Positions 16,952 through 25,603 of a stretch of DNA of 57,133 bases are shown in pieces. The notes beneath the pieces were generated by a model that was not told the DNA's origin, made no database searches, and was given only the letters and a program-made list of their open reading frames with translations. Location: contig JACMRA010000014.1 in NCBI GenBank assembly GCA_014376695.1, forward strand, positions 1-57,133, written 5' to 3'. The position numbers and the translations under genes were made by a program. This DNA comes from Minisyncoccota bacterium (GTDB lineage Bacteria > Patescibacteriota > JACMRA01). The stretch's first letter is position 1; every line of letters starts with the position of its first letter.

Positions 16952-17260
16952 TTAGTGTTTTTTTGCGTAAGCTACCCCCTCACTGGGGACTCCCAAGTTT
17001 TTTCCTGGACCCAATAGAATGCTGTCAGTTGTCGGCCTCCCATTGGCATCGAACTTGCTTCCGCACATATAGCTGTCGTCTTGGTCGGTAATCCGACCTA
17101 AGTAATCCTTTGACACGGTTACTATCATGATCAATGACTTGCCGCTTGCGCATTTTAATGCTGTGGCATAACTCGTTATTTCTGGTTTACAGGAAGAAAG
17201 ACTCAGGGAAAGTCCAACTCCAACGCAAAACAACAGAAGGTTTTTCAACCAGATTTCCAT
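16952..17260 (-). CDS. Small lipoprotein, copy 1
   Basis: From ATG 17260 (preceded by GGAG at a good distance) the gene encodes 102 residues. The first 24 form a lipoprotein signal peptide with lipobox LSSC (Cys24). The mature part is about 78 residues with two more cysteines (LKCASGKSL and SYMCGSKFD) and the conserved end LLGPGKNLGVPSEGVAYAKK. It would be lipid-anchored at the outer face of the membrane. It is closely related to the gene at 17484-17795. The function is unknown; the two conserved Cys could form a disulfide. Confidence 0.85.
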   Translation of the reverse strand: MEIWLKNLLLFCVGVGLSLSLSSCKPEITSYATALKCASGKSLIMIVTVSKDYLGRITDQDDSYMCGSKFDANGRPTTDSILLGPGKNLGVPSEGVAYAKKH

Positions 17261-17308
17261 GACATACTCCAAAAAACGTTTAACTCGATCGAATTGAGTG
17301 ATTATGAA

Positions 17309-17323
17309 TCGTGAGGCTCACGA
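17309..17323. promoter_or_regulatory. Perfect inverted repeat in the leader of lipoprotein 1
   Basis: TCGTGA-GGC-TCACGA, perfect 6-bp arms, 49-63 nt upstream of the start codon. The homologous leader at 17849-17863 has different bases with pairing kept. Confidence 0.65.
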
Positions 17324-17343
17324 AACTATCACTAAATCTAGTC

Positions 17344-17372
17344 GTATAATGACATATATATATAATTGTCAA
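17344..17372 (-). promoter_or_regulatory. Promoter of lipoprotein 1
   Basis: On the minus strand TTGACA (17372-17367), 17-nt AT-alternating spacer, TTATAC (17349-17344), upstream of the inverted repeat and start codon. Confidence 0.6.
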
Positions 17373-17406
17373 GCGGTAATTGGGAAGCTGGTTGGTTTAT
17401 AGCCCA

Positions 17407-17473
17407 CAAAAAATCTGCCCGATTAGGACAGAAGCTCTGATAAAAGAAACGCAACTGGGAGGCCAGCGCGTTT
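17407..17473 (+). repeat. 67-bp direct repeat, copy 2
   Basis: Second copy of the 16876-16942 repeat, located just downstream of lipoprotein gene 2. It holds the matching hairpin CGCAACTGG / CCAGCGCG, but the T-run on the plus strand is shorter (TTTATT). Confidence 0.85.
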
Positions 17474-17483
17474 ATTAGATGGG

Positions 17484-17795
17484 TTAGTGTTTCTTGGCGT
17501 AAATCACTCCCTCCTGGGGGACGCCCAGATTTTTACCTGGACCTAGTAGAAGGCCGTCGGTTAACGGCTTCCCATTTGAATCGAACTTATTACCACACGT
17601 GTAAGTGTCGACTTGGTCCGTAATTCTGTTAAGGTAATCTTTCGATACCGTAACTGTCATTATTAAGGACTGGCCACTGGTACATTTTAACATTGTGGAG
17701 TAACTTGTCACTTCCTCGCCGCAGGAAGCAAGACCCAGACAAAGTCCAGTCAAAACAGGAACGAAGGATATCTTTTTTACGGTAAAAATTTTCAC
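17484..17795 (-). CDS. Small lipoprotein, copy 2
   Basis: I choose the GTG at 17795 because AGGAG sits 10 nt before it and the product then aligns end to end with copy 1; a longer frame to 17831 lacks this. The product has 103 residues: a lipoprotein signal with lipobox LASC (Cys25), then a mature domain matching copy 1 (LIMTVTVSKDYLNRITDQ, LLGPGKNLGVPQEGVIYAKK) with both later cysteines kept. Both copies seem intact, so selection maintains each. Role unknown. Confidence 0.85.
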   Translation of the reverse strand: MKIFTVKKISFVPVLTGLCLGLASCGEEVTSYSTMLKCTSGQSLIMTVTVSKDYLNRITDQVDTYTCGNKFDSNGKPLTDGLLLGPGKNLGVPQEGVIYAKKH

Positions 17796-17848
17796 AGGGT
17801 CTGAGCTCCTAAGATTACAAGGTTTATCCACCTAATTGAGATTTTTAG

Positions 17849-17863
17849 TCGCGAGATTCGCGA
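17849..17863. promoter_or_regulatory. Perfect inverted repeat in the leader of lipoprotein 2
   Basis: TCGCGA-GAT-TCGCGA, the counterpart of 17309-17323. The fourth arm position changed from T:A to C:G on both sides, so pairing is preserved. A TTGACA box lies upstream on the minus strand at 17914-17909 with a poor -10. Confidence 0.65.
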
Positions 17864-17947
17864 AAGAGTAACCCAATCTACCTAAAAAATGATATATATA
17901 TGTATGCTTGTCAAGCGGTAATTGAGAAGCTGGTAGTTTATAGCCCT

Positions 17948-18019
17948 AGTAGAAGATTTAAGAGATCTGACTTGATCACACACCTCCGCGATGAGCTTAA
18001 AAAATCGCCGTCAGGCTAA
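17948..18019 (+). pseudogene. Possible short coding tail, unassigned
   Basis: A frame ending at TAA 18017-18019 reads SRRFKRSDLITHLRDELKKS. It looks like a helical protein end but has no start codon and no further match. It overlaps a CGCC/GGCG hairpin. I give it low weight. Confidence 0.2.
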
Positions 18020-18067
18020 GGCGTACCATTTTTTTGGAGATTAAGTCGGATTGGTGGAATATTTTTA

Positions 18068-18146
18068 TTCACGATTCTATATAGATTTTCGTGAACTGAA
18101 TTAGTTTTTTGAGGCTTATTCACGGTTTTTTTGACATTTACGTGAA
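18068..18146. promoter_or_regulatory. Tandem operator upstream of fic: two TTCACG-N16-CGTGAA sites
   Basis: Two identical dyads occur at 18068-18095 and 18119-18146. Each is TTCACG, exactly 16 nt, CGTGAA. The second has 8-bp perfect arms (TATTCACG / CGTGAATA). Their starts are 51 bp apart, close to five helical turns, so bound dimers would lie on the same DNA face. The second site covers the TTGACA box. Confidence 0.8.
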
Positions 18147-18159
18147 TATAAGTTAAATT
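18131..18159 (+). promoter_or_regulatory. Promoter of fic, within the operator
   Basis: TTGACA (18131-18136), 17-nt spacer, TAAATT (18154-18159). ATG is at 18166, so transcription would start at or next to the start codon: a leaderless message repressible by the dyad that overlaps the -35 and spacer. Confidence 0.7.
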
Positions 18160-18165
18160 TGGGTT

Positions 18166-19026
18166 ATGAATCAATCTATTACCGACTTGCGTGCTCGCTA
18201 TTATGCTCTTGCCACAAGCAAGTCTAGTCTGCTCAATCTTATCTTGGATAACGAGGTAGCTGAGCAAGTCTATAATTCCAACGCCATCGAAAATAGTACA
18301 TTGACCCTCGAGGATACCGAAAAGATTCTGTCAGCCATTGATCTTGATAGATTTGTTAATCAACGCGAGTTATTTGAGACAACCAACTTGGCCCGAGTGG
18401 TTAAATATATTGGCCAAAAAGCCAGCACGGCTCAAATCACCAAAGAAATAATTCTCCTACTTCACAAAATGCTTATATCTAATATACGGGATGAGGTCGC
18501 GGGAAGGTTTCGAGGCCCTGATGAGTGGGTTCGGGTCGGTAACCACATTGCCCCAAATCCAATGCTGGTAGAGACCTTGATTGACGAATTGATTGCTAAG
18601 TATCTAAGTAGTGACCAGTCGATTATTGATAAGATTGCCCAGTTTCATCTCCAGTTTGAACATATTCATCCTTTTGTCGATGGCAATGGGCGGATTGGGC
18701 GGGTCTTAATTAACTACTTGTTGATACGCGAAGGCTACGTCCCGATTAATATTAAGTTTCTTGACCGGAGTTTGTACTACGAAGCTTTTGGCCAATATGA
18801 TAAAACTGGGGACATTAAGATTATGGCAAATATCGTTGGAAAATCACTAAAAAATAGCTACCACAAACGCCTAGCCTACCTCGAAAACAAAAAAATTATT
18901 AAGCTATCAGAGTACGCCAAAATAACCATTCAATCTCACTCAAATCTTTTGAACAAGGCCAGTCGCCAAACTATCGAAGCTTTTTTGGAGCGGGGCATCT
19001 GGAAAATTGGAGTAGCTATTGATTAA
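18166..19026 (+). CDS. Fic-domain protein (AMPylator), class II
   Basis: Fic enzymes transfer AMP (or other phosphate groups) to a hydroxyl of a target protein. The 286-residue protein has the complete motif HPFVDGNGRIGR (about 168-179), whose His is the catalytic base. Before it, near residue 38, is SNAIEN, matching the inhibitory helix [ST]xxxE[GN]; its N-terminal position makes this a class II, self-inhibited Fic protein. The Fic-N-like start (MNQSITDLRARYYAL) and the C-terminal helical region that often carries a winged helix follow the common large-Fic layout. The gene has a distinctive double operator and probably a leaderless message. No antitoxin partner is adjacent. Confidence 0.92.
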   Translation: MNQSITDLRARYYALATSKSSLLNLILDNEVAEQVYNSNAIENSTLTLEDTEKILSAIDLDRFVNQRELFETTNLARVVKYIGQKASTAQITKEIILLLHKMLISNIRDEVAGRFRGPDEWVRVGNHIAPNPMLVETLIDELIAKYLSSDQSIIDKIAQFHLQFEHIHPFVDGNGRIGRVLINYLLIREGYVPINIKFLDRSLYYEAFGQYDKTGDIKIMANIVGKSLKNSYHKRLAYLENKKIIKLSEYAKITIQSHSNLLNKASRQTIEAFLERGIWKIGVAID

Positions 19027-19094
19027 TTGCGGCCAAGGACTTAAAATAGCTAACAAGTCTAAGAGCCACGGCAACTAGGATCTGCGATATATTC

Positions 19095-20495
19095 TTACTT
19101 TGTATATTCCTCGCTCTGGATTAAGTTAAAAGCCAGTCCAATCAGAATAAAAATTGGCATAATAAAGATCGGTGAGAATGTTGTCCACTGTAAATAATAC
19201 CCGATCAAAATCCAAAATAGCATCAGGGCTGTTATTGACTTGCCGTCACTAGCCTTTGGATCCCGGGCAACTGCTACTAGCCTAATTAATGGATAAATCA
19301 AGAAACTTAAGAAAACCAAAAAGCTAAAAAGGCCGTGTTCTAGCCACACTTCGAGATAGACATTATTGGTAATCAAATAACTACCGTCAGCTGTAGCCCG
19401 GCCGAGATCTTTTACGCCGACTCCGTAATGACCTGAGCCCCGGCCGATAATCGGATTACTTTCGAGGAGTGTCCAGCCGTCGGCGATAAAATTCTGCCGC
19501 TCGGCAATCGTCCCGCTCTCGCCATTAATGGTGGCTATTAAGTGACCTCCGAAGCCTTCAACCACCGCCGGAATTGTAGGAACGCTGACCCAAGCAATTA
19601 TCCCAATTATCAAAAGCCCGGTAACCCCAAGGCCAATTTGGAACTTAAATTGTTTAAATAGTTTATTGAAAAAGCCAGAAATAAGCCTAAAGCGAGTTAG
19701 GAAAAGTCCCGCGAGTATTACAGACATAAATAGCCAGGCGCCTTTGGACAAAGTCAAAATAAAAAGCACCGAGAAAAAGCCCAGCAAAATCCATCGAACA
19801 AAATAATTGGTCGCATCTTCGTTGGCCCGCGTCAAAAAACTTGCAAACCTAGATAGAGATTTGAACTTGCTCGTCCAGTTGATTAAAGTCGGATTAATAG
19901 TTACGGGGCGATTATAAAGCAGGCTAATAATTAGAATAATTAGGGGGATCATCAACATCCCAGCAAAGTATAATGGCTCAATGGCAGTCGAATGCACGCG
20001 CGGTATCCCAAAAACAATCTTAGTGTATTGCTCACGGAGCCCTGTTAAGACTTGGGGAAGTCCAATCATATCGCCGATAAATTGATAATAACCAAAAAGC
20101 CCAGCACCAAATAAAACCCAAACTAAATCCTGCATCGCTCGCCATACATCAATTTTAACTCGAGATATTAGGTATGCGGCCAAAAAAACCAGAACCGTCC
20201 CGAACATCGTAATTGCAAATCGAGAATAATCAGTAATATTTAGCCAAGAACCAGCCCCCAATCCAAAGAAAAGTAGGGCAAATACTCCGACCGCCCGAAC
20301 ACGGCCAAGCGGTTGATTCCAGTTTTGCCGAGACCAGAATGCGATACCAATTACAGTCAAGACCTGACTAATTCTTAAATTAGCACCGCCAATTGCCAAG
20401 CTCGGTATCCGCTCGAGAGGGAGCGACAGCACTAACAAATATATAATCCAATTGAGTGATTGGGCGAGATTTTTTGGAAGGAGGAATCTGAGCAT
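19095..20495 (-). CDS. O-antigen ligase / polymerase-like membrane protein
   Basis: The 466-residue protein is very hydrophobic with about ten to twelve membrane helices and one large extracytoplasmic loop (about 315-385) containing GTIAERQNFIADGWTLLESN, PIIGRGSGHYGVG and NNVYLEVWLEHG. These are hallmarks of the Wzy_C/O-antigen ligase superfamily (PF04932), with the R and H residues used for glycan transfer to lipid or protein. In an organism without an outer membrane the enzyme would attach or polymerise surface glycans. It stands alone on the minus strand between fic and htrA, facing away from htrA. Confidence 0.85.
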   Translation of the reverse strand: MLRFLLPKNLAQSLNWIIYLLVLSLPLERIPSLAIGGANLRISQVLTVIGIAFWSRQNWNQPLGRVRAVGVFALLFFGLGAGSWLNITDYSRFAITMFGTVLVFLAAYLISRVKIDVWRAMQDLVWVLFGAGLFGYYQFIGDMIGLPQVLTGLREQYTKIVFGIPRVHSTAIEPLYFAGMLMIPLIILIISLLYNRPVTINPTLINWTSKFKSLSRFASFLTRANEDATNYFVRWILLGFFSVLFILTLSKGAWLFMSVILAGLFLTRFRLISGFFNKLFKQFKFQIGLGVTGLLIIGIIAWVSVPTIPAVVEGFGGHLIATINGESGTIAERQNFIADGWTLLESNPIIGRGSGHYGVGVKDLGRATADGSYLITNNVYLEVWLEHGLFSFLVFLSFLIYPLIRLVAVARDPKASDGKSITALMLFWILIGYYLQWTTFSPIFIMPIFILIGLAFNLIQSEEYTK

Positions 20496-20599
20496 ATTTT
20501 TGACAATTATGTTTAAATTAGTTTCTGTTTTAGTATTCTTGTCAACGCTTGTAACGATAATTTTGCCAAAAATCCGCCTTTTCTAAACAAATTATACTT

Positions 20600-21952
20600 A
20601 TGAATACAAACTCCCAAACCCCTACTCCTAACACTCAAAAATCAATAAAAAAAATCAAAGTCAAAAGTCAAAATTACGTTCTGCCAGTAGTTGTCATTCT
20701 GGTAACCCTATTTTTGATGTTGCCATTTTTGAGTTACTTTATATTGTCTACCAATCCGCAGGTGAGTAAAAACTCTCAATCTAGCTCGTGGCTAAGCAAT
20801 ATTTTGGGAACTGACACAAATTCAGCTAGTAAGCCTAGTAACAAAAACGCAGAAGTATTTAATTTTGTCCCTGAAAAAGACACCAAGACCACCGGTGCCT
20901 TAATCACCCAAAGCCTGCCAAGCATTCTGTCCATCCGCGTCAAAACTGGAGGACTTCGAGCTACTGCACTCGGTGAGAGCGCTGGGACTGGATATTTCGT
21001 TTCGACCGATGGGCTGGTCGTCACTAATCGCCACGTAATCGCTAGTGCTTGCAAGCAAAGTTTGGGTGCTTCGGCTACCATTACGGGCCTTGCCAGCGAT
21101 CAAAAAGCCTATCAATTAGAACTGCTAACTATTGATCCTGTCGATGATATTGCCGTTCTTAAAGTCAAAAACCCTGGGACCGACACCTTCAAGCCAGTAG
21201 AATTTGCAGACAGCTCAAAAAGCTCACTCGGGACAGATGTTTTGGCTATCGGTAATGTACTTGGCGAGTTTAACAACTCTGTTACCAAGGGGATTGTCTC
21301 CGGCCTTGATCGCTCCCTAAGCACCCAGTTAACCGACGAATGCACTGGCAAAAATATCACTTCCGAGGGACTTATTCAAACAGACGCTGCTATTAATAAG
21401 GGTAATTCTGGTGGGCCACTCTTCGATGCGCGAGGCCTGGTAATTGGAATGAACACCTTTGGAACTAGCGAAGGGCAAAATATCGGCTTTGCGATACCGT
21501 CGAACACCATAATTAATTCGCTTAATAGTTTTAAGGAATTTGGCAAGATAACTCGACCCCAACTTGGAGTTAGCACAATCTCCATCGACAAAGCTCGCCA
21601 ACTAGAAAATCCCTGGCTACCTACAGATTACGGAGAACTTATCTTTGCTCAAACCGGCTCGGCCATCAGTCCAGGAAGCTCAGCCCAAAAAGCTGGCCTA
21701 ACCGACGGCGACATAATACTCGAGATTAACGGCAAGAAGCTAAAATCAACCAGCGATCAAATCTCGCCCCTTCGCAAAGAAATACTAAACAATAAGCCCG
21801 CCCAAGAAATTGAATTAACCGTCCTCAAGTCGCAAACTCCAACAGGAAAACAAGTCCAGTCTGACGCGTTTAGTTATCAGGCAACCCCAGTCAAAATTAA
21901 GGCAACTCTAGGTTCAATCAACTTCAGTCTCAACAATATAAGTGATAAATAA
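20600..21952 (+). CDS. HtrA/DegP-like serine protease, membrane anchored
   Basis: Degrades or refolds damaged proteins outside the cytoplasmic membrane. The 450-residue protein has a cytosolic Lys-rich N-terminus, one membrane helix (about 28-50), a linker, then a trypsin-fold domain with the triad His in TNRHV (about 145), Asp in DPVDDIAVLK (about 181) and Ser in GNSGGPL (about 270). A PDZ domain follows (about 315-405, GLTDGDIILEINGKKL). Two extra Cys (SACKQS and DECTGK) in the protease domain could form a disulfide. A single PDZ is common for Gram-positive HtrA. It precedes xseA by 9 nt. Confidence 0.93.
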   Translation: MNTNSQTPTPNTQKSIKKIKVKSQNYVLPVVVILVTLFLMLPFLSYFILSTNPQVSKNSQSSSWLSNILGTDTNSASKPSNKNAEVFNFVPEKDTKTTGALITQSLPSILSIRVKTGGLRATALGESAGTGYFVSTDGLVVTNRHVIASACKQSLGASATITGLASDQKAYQLELLTIDPVDDIAVLKVKNPGTDTFKPVEFADSSKSSLGTDVLAIGNVLGEFNNSVTKGIVSGLDRSLSTQLTDECTGKNITSEGLIQTDAAINKGNSGGPLFDARGLVIGMNTFGTSEGQNIGFAIPSNTIINSLNSFKEFGKITRPQLGVSTISIDKARQLENPWLPTDYGELIFAQTGSAISPGSSAQKAGLTDGDIILEINGKKLKSTSDQISPLRKEILNNKPAQEIELTVLKSQTPTGKQVQSDAFSYQATPVKIKATLGSINFSLNNISDK

Positions 21953-21961
21953 CGGACTGCT

Positions 21962-23506
21962 ATGAGTGATTTATTCCAAGAGGCGGGTGTTAGTTTGTTC
22001 GATTTGAGTGCCAAAGTTGCAGTTATTAGTGATATTCTTGGTAGAGTAATAACTCAAAGGCAGTCAGAATATCTCAAAGATGTCCTAAGTCTTCAAACGC
22101 ACAAAAGCGTAGCCATAAGGCGAAAAGTAGCGACTAACTTAGCCAAACTAACTAATTACAACCCCGAAATTATTCTAAGCATTCAATCTTGGCAACAAAA
22201 AGAGTCCGATAGACCGACTTGGCTGGCACTCGAAGCAACTCTTGATCATCTCAATCGCTTACAATACGGCCATGATACGACGCTCGATGCACAAGTTCTC
22301 ACCGTTGAAGAAGCTCTCAAAATTCTCAAACAAACGGTCGGTCAGCGAATCTTTACTATCGAGGGTGAAATCTCCCAACCAAAGGATTTTTATAACATGA
22401 TATACCTTGATATCAAGGGAACTCAGGATAATACCATCCGCTGCCGCCTGCTTAGTCTATATCTCCAGCAAATTAATTTTCCACTCAATGAGGGGCTTTC
22501 GGTGCGGATTACAGGCAAATTTCAGGTCAATAATAAATCATCTCTAGTATTTGAAATCAAGACAATTCAACTTACTGGACAGGGATTATTGCTTAGAAAT
22601 CTTGAGCTACTAAACAATAAGCTCACTGCCGAAGGGTTGTTCGACCCTGCTCGCAAGCGACCAGTCAATACCGCCCCGGCCAATATTCTCTTGATAGCTA
22701 GTAATAACAGCGCCGCCCTCGGTGATTATATAAAAGTCCTGTCCGAGCGGCGAACTGGTATCAAAGTGTATCAACTACCTATCAAAACCCAAGGGGTTGG
22801 AGCTGAGCAAGAAATTTTAAGCAAATTGGCCCAAGTCAATGATCTGGTTCTAGAATATAATATTGATACTATTGTCATTACGAGGGGAGGCGGTTCTAAG
22901 GATGATTTATTTGTCTTTAATAGTGAGCAAGTTGTCAGGGCTATCCACGGATTATCACGTCCAACTATTGTGGCTATCGGCCACGAACAAGATGTAACCC
23001 TGTCCGAAAAAGTGGCAGACCTGAGAGCTTCTACCCCAAGTAACGCCGCTGAGCTATCTTCAATTAGCAACAATCAAATTTTGTCTACGAACCTGCATTT
23101 GTACAATCAGGCTTTGACTTTTTGTCAGGAGCGGGTTAATCGAGCCGGTCAATATCAACAAAATAACCAAATTTTAGTGCAGAGGTATTTCTTTGAACGG
23201 GTTAATTATTTTAAGCAAGTATTGGCTGAATCTGGACCTGCGATGTTAAGTCTGATTTACCAAGCCAACGAGTACCTTGACCAGAATCTGGAGAGGACGA
23301 TCAATCAGCTACAACTTAGGATTACCAATCACAAAAACGCTATCGAAAATCAATATCAGCTATTAGCCAGTCTCCAACCAAGTAATATCTTGAGTTACGG
23401 TTACACTCTAATCCGCCAAAATAACCAAATCATAGCCAAGTCAAGTGAGCTTGATCCCAGTGCCAAAATCTCCATTCAATTTCAGGATAAATCAGTGGAA
23501 TTATGA
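21962..23506 (+). CDS. xseA: Exodeoxyribonuclease VII large subunit with N-terminal extension
   Basis: Exonuclease VII degrades single-stranded DNA from both ends. From about residue 108 the protein follows XseA: OB-fold (VGQRIFTIEGEISQPKDF, YLDIKGTQDNTIRCRLL), the catalytic region with FDPARKRPVN, VITRGGGSKDDLFVFNSE and AIGHEQDVTLSEKVADLRAS TPSNAAE, then a coiled C-terminal part and YGYTLIRQ. Residues 1-105 are extra: MSDLFQEAGVSLF, then helices with SEYLKDVLSLQTHKSVAIRR and WLALEATLDHL that look like HEAT-type helical pairs. Total 514 residues against about 450 usual. It stops at TGA, overlapping the next ATG by 4 nt. No recognisable xseB follows. Confidence 0.9.
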   Translation: MSDLFQEAGVSLFDLSAKVAVISDILGRVITQRQSEYLKDVLSLQTHKSVAIRRKVATNLAKLTNYNPEIILSIQSWQQKESDRPTWLALEATLDHLNRLQYGHDTTLDAQVLTVEEALKILKQTVGQRIFTIEGEISQPKDFYNMIYLDIKGTQDNTIRCRLLSLYLQQINFPLNEGLSVRITGKFQVNNKSSLVFEIKTIQLTGQGLLLRNLELLNNKLTAEGLFDPARKRPVNTAPANILLIASNNSAALGDYIKVLSERRTGIKVYQLPIKTQGVGAEQEILSKLAQVNDLVLEYNIDTIVITRGGGSKDDLFVFNSEQVVRAIHGLSRPTIVAIGHEQDVTLSEKVADLRASTPSNAAELSSISNNQILSTNLHLYNQALTFCQERVNRAGQYQQNNQILVQRYFFERVNYFKQVLAESGPAMLSLIYQANEYLDQNLERTINQLQLRITNHKNAIENQYQLLASLQPSNILSYGYTLIRQNNQIIAKSSELDPSAKISIQFQDKSVEL

Positions 23507-23838
23507 AAACCATCCACAGCCTATTGACCAACGCCCGCGGGCCTCACGCCAGATTCTGGAAAGAGTCCTTGGTTTATGTCACTATCAAGCAAATTCTTAA
23601 TAATTATATCAACTCCGAATTCGAAATGATAAGTAAGCTTATCAATCAAGGGGCGCTATACGAACTAGGTATGCAAATCAAAGCCCCACTTCTCCACCTC
23701 AAGTTTAAGCCAAATCTCAAGCCACTGGGCGTAGTCCTCAAACATCGGCAAGAAGAGCTCCAAAATCTAATCCAAGAAGAGCTGGAGCATCAACATATGA
23801 TAAGTAGGAGTATCAAGGTCGTTTTGGTGATTGGGTAG
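23503..23838 (+). CDS. Small protein coupled to xseA, unrecognised
   Basis: The 111-residue product starts in an ATGA overlap with the xseA stop, so its translation is coupled to xseA. It reads MKTIHSLLTNARGPHARFWK, then LNNYINSEFEMISKLINQGA and LLHLKFKPNLKPLGVVLKHR. It does not show the XseB pattern (short helical hairpin with LEEIVxxLE), so I do not call it the small subunit. A length and layout like DUF721/DciA proteins is conceivable. Its position makes it a candidate partner of exonuclease VII or of DNA replication. Confidence 0.6.
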   Translation: MKTIHSLLTNARGPHARFWKESLVYVTIKQILNNYINSEFEMISKLINQGALYELGMQIKAPLLHLKFKPNLKPLGVVLKHRQEELQNLIQEELEHQHMISRSIKVVLVIG

Positions 23839-23848
23839 AAAAATAAAT

Positions 23849-25603
23849 ATGAAACTCTTTAAACTCAATAGAATTAGCAAAATAATTGACTTTTGCTCGA
23901 AGTCGCTTTTTGGATTATTGGCTGGATGTCTGCTTGTGTACACTATCCATAATCTAAAAGTATCTCAGTATATTAAATTTGATAGAATAAACGATTTTGT
24001 CGGTCTAATACTCCAAGTTCATAGCGGATTGATAGGCTCGCTTTTGACCGTGATTACGTTTTTTTATACATTTATTTCTGATTATAATAAGTCATATAGT
24101 TCTGATTATCTAAAACCTTTCAAGACCCCAATTAAGAAGTTGACTAATTTAGGTTTGGTACTTTTGGGGTTTTATGGTCTTTACCTATTCTTAACAATTT
24201 TTATCTGGTCAAACACTATTATAAACGAATATATAAAAGATATTAAAATATTATTTATAGTAGTATTTCTCATGCTAAATTTTAAATTTTGGAATCAGCT
24301 ATATTACCTAACCAGCTTAATCCTCAATCACGACAATCGTAAAATATGGGACGCTCAAATTCAAAAGATATTTTTGGATGAATTTTCTGACACAGATGTA
24401 AATAACAGATTAAACAGTCTGCTTATTGAAGTTCGTAAATTCTATTGTGAAAATGATATTAATTCCATAAATCTAATCTTGCAAGCCGTTCTCAATATCA
24501 AAAAACACTTAACAAAAAAGTTCTACTTCGAGTCCAACATTAAAATATTTAAAAAAATAATTTCAGCAATTATAGAATTAGATAGTAATAATAAACTCCT
24601 TCAATATCAGCTGATAAATTTAATAACTAATTTAGGCGAATTGGATTTACTTACTAGCAGAGATTATCAATTGTATTTTGGCTATTTTTCGTCGGATCCG
24701 ATATTAGAAATTTTGGATTATGAGATTAGTATCCGCAAATGCTTGGATAGGGCCGATACTTGTCCGTCCGTCTATAATGATTTGCTTCGGTATTATATTA
24801 GAAGTAATTTGTCAGAGAATGATATTCTCAAAATTTTTGAATCCTTCTACATAAATCTTGAAAACTCTATCAAATCCAAAACCTCAATATCTGAAAATGA
24901 TATGATTAATATCGCCTGGGAAATTTCTACAGCCATTCGAGGGGGTTCTAATAAACATCTCTATCTCGAAATTTGTTTTTATTCTAGAATTTTACATCTT
25001 GGTCTAAAATATAATTTAGCGGCTGATAATGATTCTATCTCTCGTAAATTTGGTCATTATATGACAGTTATTTTGAATCATCTTCAAGTAAAATTAAGAA
25101 TGATCTCAATAGCTGATTTTGATTATATCGTTAACGGAGATCTTAAAAGTAAGCTAGTATTTGTAAAAAATTCTACAGTTCCAGCAATCTTAGCAAATAC
25201 TTTAAATATTATTATTATCGAAGAATTAATCAGTAAGATGTTCGAGCTGCCGCATAGTCAGGACTCCGATAAATACAAAGACACCCTACAGTGGAGATTA
25301 GATGATATATTTATTATCAATGACGAATTTCTCCGAGATGATACTCTCTTAATATTTCAAGACAAATCAGACTGCGAAAGAATCTATCCAGTTATTGAAG
25401 AATTATTTAAATTGATTAATGCGAATATAAAAAAACAGCTCGACTCTATGGTTGGAAACAAATCAATCCATCACCATAAATTGAAATATTTCAATGAATT
25501 GAACAATCAAATTAAAAAGCTGCTTAATATATTCGTCAAAAGTGATTCAAATAGACATTTAGAACTGGAAGCTAATCAAAAGCTAATTCATGAACTGCGT
25601 TAA
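23849..25603 (+). CDS. Large membrane protein with cytosolic helical domain
   Basis: I start at ATG 23849; an upstream in-frame TTG at 23831 overlaps the previous gene and is less likely. The 584-residue product has four membrane helices in its first 150 residues (about 20-42, 54-78, 99-122, 130-150), then a long, mostly helical, Ile/Asn/Lys-rich soluble domain (150-584). Base use is clearly more AT-rich than xseA next to it, which suggests a different origin. No motif is recognised. Its stop codon touches the stop of the convergent gene at 25604. Confidence 0.65.
   Translation: MKLFKLNRISKIIDFCSKSLFGLLAGCLLVYTIHNLKVSQYIKFDRINDFVGLILQVHSGLIGSLLTVITFFYTFISDYNKSYSSDYLKPFKTPIKKLTNLGLVLLGFYGLYLFLTIFIWSNTIINEYIKDIKILFIVVFLMLNFKFWNQLYYLTSLILNHDNRKIWDAQIQKIFLDEFSDTDVNNRLNSLLIEVRKFYCENDINSINLILQAVLNIKKHLTKKFYFESNIKIFKKIISAIIELDSNNKLLQYQLINLITNLGELDLLTSRDYQLYFGYFSSDPILEILDYEISIRKCLDRADTCPSVYNDLLRYYIRSNLSENDILKIFESFYINLENSIKSKTSISENDMINIAWEISTAIRGGSNKHLYLEICFYSRILHLGLKYNLAADNDSISRKFGHYMTVILNHLQVKLRMISIADFDYIVNGDLKSKLVFVKNSTVPAILANTLNIIIIEELISKMFELPHSQDSDKYKDTLQWRLDDIFIINDEFLRDDTLLIFQDKSDCERIYPVIEELFKLINANIKKQLDSMVGNKSIHHHKLKYFNELNNQIKKLLNIFVKSDSNRHLELEANQKLIHELR

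Noticed and set aside
23503-23838. Calling this gene xseB because it follows xseA
   Set aside because: It does not show the XseB helical-hairpin pattern and is longer; only position would support it.
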